From positions 1 through 24,503 of the forward strand of contig ONQL01000020.1 of the NCBI GenBank assembly GCA_900319985.1: 24,503 nt of DNA, given 5' to 3'. This stretch comes from an uncultured Methanobrevibacter sp. Its GTDB lineage: Archaea; Methanobacteriota; Methanobacteria; Methanobacteriales; Methanobacteriaceae. The notes under the pieces are model-generated. The model worked only from the letters and a program-made list of their open reading frames with translations. It searched no databases and was not told the DNA's origin. Below, piece after piece: positions 7,232 to 12,708 of this stretch; position 1 is the stretch's first letter; each line of letters starts with the position of its first letter. The translations under genes were made by a program, and so were the position numbers.

Positions 7232-8914
7232 TTAATGCTTGAAACCTATATTCAAGTCGCTCATCAAATCGTTGATTTTTCCGTTGAGTTCGTCCATTTT
7301 TGAATCTATCTTTTCCTTATCCCCTTTCAGGTCATTGAGGCGAATGAACTCACCGTCATATGTATCCACATATCTTGAAACCGCAAGATTGAAATCGTTT
7401 TTTGCAAGTTCACTTAATGGAACAATTTCAGAGAACTTTTCCAATGGCTTTCTTTTATCTAGCGCTTCAACAACCTTCCCCACAGTTTTATCGTCAAATA
7501 TGAGATTGCGCCTCATAAGGCCGGCAACGGCATTAGGTGATGGTATTGTGCCGTATTCATCGGACAAATCTATGAAAACAATGTCATCAGATAGTCTGTT
7601 TTTCCGAAATACCATAATGACTTCGGGACGAATCATCCTGTCCATGCCTTCTGGAAGGGAGATGACGGCATCGATGTAGTTGTTTTCATAGGTAAGAAAC
7701 TTTCTTAAAAGGGCGAGTGAATTTTTAAAAAGGAAGTTCTGTGAAAGTGAAACCACCATCATTCCGTCGTCCTTAAGTAAATTAATCATGTTGATTAAAA
7801 AGAGAAACTCGCTGTCCTTAAGGCTTTCATATTCTCCAAAAAATGAGACGACATCTTCCTTTTCGATTTCATTGTACTTGCTTTCGATGACTTTCAGGGC
7901 TTCGATGACCTGCTTGTCGTCACCCAGCCTGTCCATGTCAAGGTTTGAAAGCAGTTTTTCTCTGAAATCAACATCCCGTTCTTCAGCCGGAATTTCAAGG
8001 CTTTGGCGTTTAAGCCTTTCCTTTGAAATGTTTCTGAATCTATTTGGAATCTTTGATACGATCATGTCAAAGGACTGGCCATCAACCGACATGGAATCTA
8101 TGGAATTTTCATTGCACAAAAACACCTCATCGAAGCTGATTTCATTTATGAATGCCTTTATGAGTGAATAAAAGTAAAGAAGCTCATTGTTCTCTTTTCC
8201 GTAAATGTCAATTGCAACACCTTCTTTTTTGAGGTTGAAAAGTATTGATGCATCCTTTAAAAACGGATCATAGGCATTGCCTCTGCTTTTGCGTTGGGAA
8301 AAGACAATCTTTGAGATTATGTCAGTGATGTAATCAGGGGTTGACATGAACCTGCCGAAAAGGGAATATGCGATTGAGTCATAGACCTGGGCGTATGTGA
8401 AGTCATCTTCAAAGACATCCAGCTTTGAAAGTGAAAAGAGGTAGTTGTTCATGAATGCGTTCATCTCGTCATTGATGTTGAGGGCATATGAGTCCACCTG
8501 CTTGGACAATATCTCGATTATCTCATTGAAATAATATTCAGCTTTATTTTCTTCGGAAAATACTATACTGTCTTTTAAAATCATGAAAAATCTCGGTGAA
8601 AAGATATCCTCCACAATGCTGTCGGTAATGTGTTTGTCCATATATGCTGAAGGCTCTTCGATGAAATATCCCAAATCATCAAGGGCAAGGTGTCTTAAAT
8701 CCTCGATTCCATCGGGAGTCTGATAAAATGTCTTGAGATAGCTTTCATCCCCTGCAATGTCCTGCATAAGACTGTGCTTGAGCCTGTCTGAAAGGTATTT
8801 GTAGAGAAATCCGTAGAGGATAAAGTAGTTTGCATTGAGTGAGGTGTCGTTTTTTCTTGTTTTTCTTAAAAGGTTTGCCAGTATCTTTCTGTTGTGGGAT
8901 TTCTGACTAATCAT
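7232..8914 (-). CDS. HsdM-like protein with degenerate methyltransferase motifs
   Basis: A 560-aa protein with the layout of a type I modification subunit: a helical N-terminal domain, a Rossmann-type core and a C-terminal segment LAKNDFNLAVSRYVDTYDGE like the 'FNLxxxRYV' end of HsdM. The core seems catalytically damaged. Where HsdM has DPACGSGG the sequence reads AYDPFLKDASILF (Asp at about 216), and where the family has NPPF/NPPY it reads VSKIPNRF (about 286-293). The usual GEFYTP entry motif is FMSTPDYI. It is therefore probably a non-methylating DNA-binding paralogue. ATG 8914 is chosen because GGAGGGTGG lies just upstream; it overlaps the stop of the HsdS-like gene, indicating translational coupling. 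No HsdR is visible nearby. A divergent but active enzyme cannot be ruled out. Confidence 0.75.
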   Translation of the reverse strand: MISQKSHNRKILANLLRKTRKNDTSLNANYFILYGFLYKYLSDRLKHSLMQDIAGDESYLKTFYQTPDGIEDLRHLALDDLGYFIEEPSAYMDKHITDSIVEDIFSPRFFMILKDSIVFSEENKAEYYFNEIIEILSKQVDSYALNINDEMNAFMNNYLFSLSKLDVFEDDFTYAQVYDSIAYSLFGRFMSTPDYITDIISKIVFSQRKSRGNAYDPFLKDASILFNLKKEGVAIDIYGKENNELLYFYSLIKAFINEISFDEVFLCNENSIDSMSVDGQSFDMIVSKIPNRFRNISKERLKRQSLEIPAEERDVDFREKLLSNLDMDRLGDDKQVIEALKVIESKYNEIEKEDVVSFFGEYESLKDSEFLFLINMINLLKDDGMMVVSLSQNFLFKNSLALLRKFLTYENNYIDAVISLPEGMDRMIRPEVIMVFRKNRLSDDIVFIDLSDEYGTIPSPNAVAGLMRRNLIFDDKTVGKVVEALDKRKPLEKFSEIVPLSELAKNDFNLAVSRYVDTYDGEFIRLNDLKGDKEKIDSKMDELNGKINDLMSDLNIGFKH

Positions 8915-9473
8915 CGATTCCACCCTCCCAGATTTCATTCAGAATTCCTTCCTTGAGGTTCTGATCATATTTGACAAGTTCCATGTCATTTGCAATCTTT
9001 TCGTTGATGGCATCGAGCAACTCGGCAGATTTGTCCTGTGTTTTCCTATCCGGCAGGACCAGCTCCAGCTCCTTTATCTCCTTGAGTGATGTGTGAGGTA
9101 TCCTTTCGGTACTTCCGAGCTGATAGAGCTGCTTTTTTACATGTGCATTTGTAAGCAGATGTGCAATAAATGAAGGATTGTGGTGTTTGGTAAGCCTGAT
9201 TATGGCAATCCTGTCACTTACTATCAGATTTTCCCGGTCGACACATACGACATCATACGGATACGGCATCTTCATCAGTATGTCGCCGGATTTTGTAAAA
9301 TATCTGGATTTCGGCCTTCTGAGATTCATGCTTTCAAAATCATCCAGTACGCCGTCCTTTTTGATTGATCTTTGAACGATAACGTCAAATGTCTCCTCGC
9401 CTTCATCCTTGTATCTCCGGTATGAAAGTCCGGATATTATCTCTGCAATGCTGCCGAGTTTTACTTTGTTCAT
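8907..9473 (-). CDS. HsdS-like half-specificity subunit (single TRD)
   Basis: A 188-aa protein resembling one half of a type I specificity subunit. It opens with VKLGSIAEIISGLSYRRY, the usual start of a target recognition domain, and ends with LPDRKTQDKSAELLDAINEKI followed by a charged helix, the family's spacer region. Full HsdS proteins have two such halves and about 400 residues; half-size ones can dimerise. DNA sequence recognition is the expected role, in partnership with the overlapping HsdM-like protein. ATG 9471-9473 is chosen because GAGG (complement of 9481-9484) is seven bases upstream and homology starts there; a longer upstream reading would overlap the 130-aa gene. The last codons GAT GAT TAG overlap the ATG of the next gene. 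Confidence 0.82.
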   Translation of the reverse strand: MNKVKLGSIAEIISGLSYRRYKDEGEETFDVIVQRSIKKDGVLDDFESMNLRRPKSRYFTKSGDILMKMPYPYDVVCVDRENLIVSDRIAIIRLTKHHNPSFIAHLLTNAHVKKQLYQLGSTERIPHTSLKEIKELELVLPDRKTQDKSAELLDAINEKIANDMELVKYDQNLKEGILNEIWEGGIDD

Positions 9474-9495
9474 GTTTTTGCCTCTAAAAATTGAA

Positions 9496-9888
9496 TCAGG
9501 TCCCGAAGACCCCCTTCGGAACCATGTTTGAGCCAATGGTTTTGGCCCATAGTGCCAGGTGGTGCGGCACGTCGTGGTATTCTTCAATGTAGGTGAAAAA
9601 GGTATGTCTTTTCCACATCATATACATTGACTTAAATAGTGAAAGTTGGCTGAAATAAGCATGTTTGCGGTTGTAAGACTTTTGCCAGACATGGTGCTCC
9701 TGGCATCTAAATAGATATTTTATGTCTCTTCTGAGTGCATCCATCCTTCGGTATTCGTCCCGACAGGGCGGATCTGAAAGATTGTAATAGCCATTTTGAA
9801 ACTGCTTAATTTTTTTGTTTAGCAACAATTCCCTATTGTAGTAGTCGTTATTCCTATTCCTTCTATATTTGTTGTTTTTCCTTTTCAT
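9496..9888 (-). CDS. Basic 130-aa protein of unknown function in the HsdSM-like operon
   Basis: Not recognised. The N-terminus is rich in Lys, Arg and Asn (MKRKNNKYRRNRNNDYYNRE), followed by an aromatic- and histidine-rich body (CRDEYRRMDALRRDIKYLF, CQEHHVWQKSYNRKHAYF, EEYHDVPHHLALW). Two cysteines and many histidines could bind a metal, but no regular zinc-finger spacing is seen. The strong positive charge suggests contact with nucleic acid or with its acidic upstream neighbour. It has AGGA about ten bases before its ATG and lies 21 bases after the 118-aa gene and 22 bases before the HsdS-like gene on the same strand, so it is probably part of one operon. A strong hairpin (9499-9523) overlaps its last codons. 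Confidence 0.65.
   Translation of the reverse strand: MKRKNNKYRRNRNNDYYNRELLLNKKIKQFQNGYYNLSDPPCRDEYRRMDALRRDIKYLFRCQEHHVWQKSYNRKHAYFSQLSLFKSMYMMWKRHTFFTYIEEYHDVPHHLALWAKTIGSNMVPKGVFGT
9499..9523 (-). terminator. Intercistronic hairpin at the end of the 130-aa gene
   Basis: On the minus transcript, GGUUCCGAAG pairs with CUUCGGGACC around a GGGGU loop: ten base pairs including one G-U. The wobble pair only works on the minus-strand RNA; on the plus strand it would be a C-A mismatch. This fits transcription from the minus strand. A short U5 tract follows (AATTTTTAG). It may be a partial terminator or a processing/stability element that lowers expression of the HsdS and HsdM-like genes relative to the two small genes. 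Confidence 0.5.
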
Positions 9889-9909
9889 GGTCAGTCCTAA
9901 TCTGAAGGC

Positions 9910-10266
9910 CTACTGGTATAGGCCTCCAAGGTCATCCATCTCGACATCTTCAGGAATCTCCTGAGGGTCCATCTTCTCGGCTGACACACCGCCGATTACT
10001 CCGACGCTTTGGATGTTGGACTTGAGGACTGCAGTTGAGGTTATGCCTGAACCCTGCGGAGAGAGAACAAACAAGTCAAGGAATGTGTCGTCCTCATCAA
10101 CGATGAATGCAGGTTCAATGCATTCAGCAGCCTTGGTTTGGACCTTGATTAAAATGTGCTTGGCCTCATTTTCCCCTTCGATTCCGATTTCGCGTCTGAT
10201 GTTTTCATCAAGATTTCTTACTTTTTCTGACCAGTTGATTGTGTTGGCTTTTTCTAACTCATTCAT
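9910..10266 (-). CDS. Acidic 118-aa protein of unknown function, first gene of the HsdSM-like group
   Basis: Not recognised. It starts MNELEKANTINWSEKVRNLD and has an alpha/beta-looking middle (EAKHILIKVQTKAAECIEPAFIVDEDDTFLDLFVLSP) and an acidic tail (DPQEIPEDVEMDDLGGLYQ). No signal peptide or membrane segment. ATG 10264-10266 is chosen over 10273-10275 because AGGAT (complement of 10276-10280) directly abuts the earlier ATG but is nine bases before the later one. It leads four closely spaced minus-strand genes ending with the HsdM-like gene. Its opposite charge to the 130-aa neighbour invites the guess that the two bind each other, but nothing in the sequence proves it. The dyad-rich region upstream (10342-10458) may control it. 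Confidence 0.65.
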   Translation of the reverse strand: MNELEKANTINWSEKVRNLDENIRREIGIEGENEAKHILIKVQTKAAECIEPAFIVDEDDTFLDLFVLSPQGSGITSTAVLKSNIQSVGVIGGVSAEKMDPQEIPEDVEMDDLGGLYQ

Positions 10267-10275
10267 TATTATCAT

Positions 10276-10738
10276 ATCCTACGTTTTTTATATGCTCACC
10301 TCAAAAGATAATACATGTGAACAATGATGATATCTTTTTTAGGAATAGATTTCTATTCCAAGTGTATCTTTTTGGTAAAAATACACATTCGCATATATAC
10401 ATTATTCGTGATAGTATATATACTTTTTGGTATTTTTCACTATACTTTTTTTAAAAGTGCAATTCCATACCAATGTAAATAATAATATATTGCAAATCAT
10501 ATATAAACTTTATCTTTTTTAAGAAAATGCAAAAAATTTCGGATGTGCCAACTCACACAAACACAGTCCTGCAGTGCAGGCCCAAATCAGTGATGAAGAT
10601 GAATGTTTTAATCATGGCACAGACATCAACAGTCACTTATAAGACAGATTAGTGAAAAACAAAACATTCCTTCAGCATATATGGACTGAAGCTTTAAAAA
10701 TAGAAAAAATACTAAAATCTGGAAAAAAAAGAAAAGAA
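10276..10738. other. Gene-free AT-rich spacer with dyads and a local GC-richer patch
   Basis: The 463-bp stretch lies between the start of the four-gene group and the end of the mtrA homologue. It holds: GGAATAGA-TT-TCTATTCC (10342-10359); GTGTAT...ATACAC (10362-10386); ATATATAC...GTATATAT (10393-10421); ACTTTT-TTT-AAAAGT (10444-10458); and the direct repeat CTTTTTGGTA at 10368 and 10423. A less AT-rich patch (10541-10650) contains CCTGC-AGT-GCAGG (10568-10580), enclosed by TGTGCCA (10544-10550) and TGGCACA (10615-10621). The end nearest 10738 is a T-rich run on the minus strand and probably ends mtrA transcription. Confidence 0.6.
10342..10359. promoter_or_regulatory. 8-bp inverted repeat upstream of the HsdSM-like group, candidate operator
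   Basis: GGAATAGA, two bases, TCTATTCC: a perfect dyad with 18-bp span, 76-93 bases upstream of the 118-aa gene start. The two-base centre disfavours an RNA hairpin and favours a dimeric DNA-binding protein. It is the best of several dyads in this spacer. Confidence 0.4.
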
Positions 10739-11299
10739 TCAAGCTTCTTCGGAAGCCTTATCTTTTTTGTCAACAATCTTCATTTTCTGTTCCTTTTCGT
10801 CAACTTCCATGACGATAGGATCAGCCTCAAGGGCACCAGGGTCCTTTTCCACACATTCGTTGATTTTGGACTGGATTGCTCCTACGTCTTCAGTGTCGAT
10901 AAGGTCAACGATTTCCAGCTGCTGCTGGAAGCGTTCAACACCTTCAAGAGGTACGTTTTCAACAAAAGGAATAGCGCCTGTCGCTCCGATGATTTTCTTC
11001 TTGTCAGCATCGGCACCGTTTTCATGGAGTGCCTTGAAACTTTGGCCTGTAATGTGGCCCTGCACTTCAGCGCCTGCCAAAATCAGGAATCTGATGTTCG
11101 GATTTGATATGATGTTCGCTACTACCTTTTCTATTCCAAGATTTTCTGTTTTACATGGTCCTGCAATGGCGGCTCCGCTCAATTCAGCTTCGATGTGAGA
11201 AGCAAGAGTTGTTACAGCAACAGGACTTTCAGGATCTCCCACAATATAGTCCCCACTGATTACCGGCCAACCGTCTGCAGGAGCTTTTTTATCAGCCAT
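10739..11299 (-). CDS. mtrA: Tetrahydromethanopterin S-methyltransferase subunit A homologue without membrane anchor
   Basis: A 186-aa homologue of MtrA, the corrinoid subunit of the Mtr complex that passes the methyl group from methyl-H4MPT to coenzyme M. The N-terminus DGWPVISGDYIVGDPESPVAV and the core LILAGAEVQGHITGQSFKALHENG are characteristic; His82 corresponds to the histidine that ligates cobalt. The usual subunit is about 240 aa and ends with a transmembrane helix. This one ends in a charged tail (KKDKASEEA) with no hydrophobic segment, so it should be soluble. It stands alone rather than in an mtrEDCBAFGH operon, suggesting a second copy (often called MtrA2). A strong Shine-Dalgarno AGGAGGAT (cctcc at 11307-11311) is seven bases before the ATG. 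Confidence 0.9.
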   Translation of the reverse strand: MADKKAPADGWPVISGDYIVGDPESPVAVTTLASHIEAELSGAAIAGPCKTENLGIEKVVANIISNPNIRFLILAGAEVQGHITGQSFKALHENGADADKKKIIGATGAIPFVENVPLEGVERFQQQLEIVDLIDTEDVGAIQSKINECVEKDPGALEADPIVMEVDEKEQKMKIVDKKDKASEEA

Positions 11300-11344
11300 G
11301 ATAAATCCTCCTATTTTCTATATGAATTGATTTATTTTAAAATG

Positions 11345-11354
11345 TATTTAAATA
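11345..11354. promoter_or_regulatory. Palindromic TATA box shared by divergent mtrA and PAP2 genes
   Basis: TATTTAAATA is a perfect palindrome matching the archaeal TATA consensus on both strands. It lies about 46-55 bases from the mtrA ATG and 53-62 bases from the PAP2 ATG, a workable distance for both. It may drive divergent transcription. Inferred from sequence alone. Confidence 0.45.
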
Positions 11355-11406
11355 TTTTGAAACTTGCCGATGGCAAGAAGTATTAATCAGAAGGTCAAAT
11401 ATTACT

Positions 11407-11955
11407 ATGATGAATCTGAACAATGAAATATTTTATTTGATTAACACAAAAATGAGCAATTCCGTTTTTGATATCATAATGCCAAACGTGACAGAGCTAG
11501 GTAGCCTTGAAGTCATTGCGGCCGTATGCATAATATTTCTCATTTTGACAAGAAAAAACATATTCAATCTGGGAAAATACTACGGACTTGCCAAGACCAT
11601 TGTGCTGTCAGTGCTTTTGATGTTTATTGTTACATCCTTTATCAAACTGACGTTCAGCATGCCGAGGCCATACATGATTTTGAATGGCGTGAACGTTTTG
11701 ACAGACAGTATTGATCCAAACTCATTCCCGTCAGGCCATACCGCCACAGCGGCAAGCTTCCTGACAGTTATCGTCATCAATGCAAAGGAGTACTTCAAAA
11801 GGTACAAGCTGGTAATCTGCCTTGCGGTCTTATATGTTGTCCTGGTCGGATTTTCAAGAATCTACACCGGAATGCATTTCCCAACCGACGTAGTTACAGG
11901 AGCCATCATCGGAATTGTCTGCGGTATTGTGGCAACCAGAATTCTAAAAGTATAA
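11407..11955 (+). CDS. PAP2-family membrane phosphatase
   Basis: A 182-aa integral membrane phosphatase with several hydrophobic segments. The three PAP2 motifs are intact: KLTFSMPRP (Lys80, Arg87, Pro88), PSGH (108-111) and SRIYTGMHFPTD (Arg151, His157, Asp161). Family members remove phosphate from lipid phosphates or polyprenyl diphosphates at the membrane surface. In a methanogen, recycling of a polyprenyl diphosphate carrier used for surface glycans or pseudomurein is the likeliest role, but the substrate cannot be read from sequence. AAGGT at 11391-11395 lies 11 bases before the first of two adjacent ATGs (11407, 11410). The 3' end overlaps the convergent 96-aa gene by 12 bases. Confidence 0.88.
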   Translation: MMNLNNEIFYLINTKMSNSVFDIIMPNVTELGSLEVIAAVCIIFLILTRKNIFNLGKYYGLAKTIVLSVLLMFIVTSFIKLTFSMPRPYMILNGVNVLTDSIDPNSFPSGHTATAASFLTVIVINAKEYFKRYKLVICLAVLYVVLVGFSRIYTGMHFPTDVVTGAIIGIVCGIVATRILKV

Positions 11956-12234
11956 ATCGGACGGCTTTCCGATATATTCAAAATCATCTTTGTTGTCGAG
12001 ATACTTGACTCCGATGACCTTACCGTCTGCAAAGCGTGTTACAATACTCATGCCGTCATCGACATCTATTATGATGACCTTTGTGTTTTCACCGCTTTCG
12101 GCTTCTATTTTTATTATTTTATTGTTTTGAATAAGCTTCGGCTCTTCAAACTCAGAGCCCACAAATGTTGAGTTCCAGTGCTGAGGCAACTTTACGCGAA
12201 TCTGCAAATCATCCAATACTTCTTTGACATACAT
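11944..12234 (-). CDS. Conserved-looking 96-aa protein of unknown function
   Basis: Not recognised. The sequence reads as a small, mostly beta soluble domain: MYVKEVLDDLQIRVKLPQHW, then TKVIIIDVDDGMSIVTRFADGKVIGVKYLDNK. No signal peptide, membrane segment or cysteine is present. GGAG (complement of 12244-12247) lies nine bases before the ATG, and a TATA-like CTATTTAAA (12279-12287) sits at a suitable distance further up, so the gene appears to have its own promoter. It is convergent with the PAP2 gene, and their stop codons overlap by 12 bases, which leaves no room for a separate terminator between them. Codon use looks normal for the window. Confidence 0.65.
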   Translation of the reverse strand: MYVKEVLDDLQIRVKLPQHWNSTFVGSEFEEPKLIQNNKIIKIEAESGENTKVIIIDVDDGMSIVTRFADGKVIGVKYLDNKDDFEYIGKPSDLYF

Positions 12235-12684
12235 AATCTATTTCTCCAAGAGTAGTTAATATTAGTTATATTCGAAATCTATTTAAAGATTATGTCACTT
12301 TGCAAGGGTTAAATGTGGTTTTGGCATGTTTTAATGAACTCTCCCTTGACAAATTTACTTATACGATGGAGGAATCCTTATGATTATTTGAAAGAAATTT
12401 TGGGTTGCAATGCACATATACACCACCACATGGTGTCTAGCATTGTTCATCATACAAATTACATATAAATAATCCAATGCAATAATGATTTCTCATCTAA
12501 ATTGCAGGAATCTTCAAATATTCCAACTTTTGTTTATCGATATCATTAACCAGTTATTTTTGGGTTTGTTCAGTTGCAAAGGACACTTCCTGCAATTTAT
12601 AAATTTAAAAATAATTGTTTAAGTATCAGAAATATCAAAGTGTTCGGATGAAAAACACTTGCAGTCATTTAAAAATAAAAAAAG
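12235..12684. other. Gene-free stretch with inverted repeats; no protein gene seen
   Basis: This 450-bp region contains the promoter of the 96-aa gene at its left end and otherwise no convincing ORF. Two structures stand out. CAATGC (12408-12413) pairs with GCATTG (12440-12445) around an inner hairpin ACACCA-CCACA-TGGTGT (12420-12436). TAAATTGCAGGAA (12498-12510) is the exact complement of TTCCTGCAATTTA (12587-12599). They could be a small RNA gene or the remains of a small mobile element. A GGAGG with an ATG after seven bases (12380) opens only a three-codon frame. Confidence 0.5.
12498..12599. repeat. 102-bp unit bounded by 13-bp inverted repeats
   Basis: The arms TAAATTGCAGGAA (12498-12510) and TTCCTGCAATTTA (12587-12599) are perfect complements with 76 nt between. 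The interior is AT-rich with no ORF. No clear target-site duplication was seen. A long-range RNA stem or a MITE-like remnant are both possible. Confidence 0.4.
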
Positions 12685-12708
12685 ATGAGAAAAAATTAAT
12701 TTTCTCAT
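12671..12708 (-). terminator. Hairpin plus U-tract terminator of the adhesin-like gene
   Basis: Directly after the stop codon, ATGAGAAAA (12685-12693) and TTTTCTCAT (12700-12708) form a 9-bp stem with a six-base loop. On the minus strand it is followed at once by a T-rich run (complement of 12671-12683). This is the shape of an intrinsic terminator. Confidence 0.7.

Noticed and set aside
8907..9587. Longer N-terminus of the HsdS-like protein starting near 9587
   Set aside because: It would overlap the 130-aa gene, and the residues before MNKVKLGS do not resemble HsdS; a correct ribosome site precedes the ATG at 9473.
10591..10689. Possible C/D-box RNA: TGATGA near 10591 and CTGA at 10686
   Set aside because: The spacing is long, no C'/D' boxes are visible and there are no terminal pairing arms.
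12380..12391. GGAGG followed after seven bases by ATG on the plus strand
   Set aside because: The frame stops after three codons (M-I-I), so it is most likely a chance ribosome-site match.
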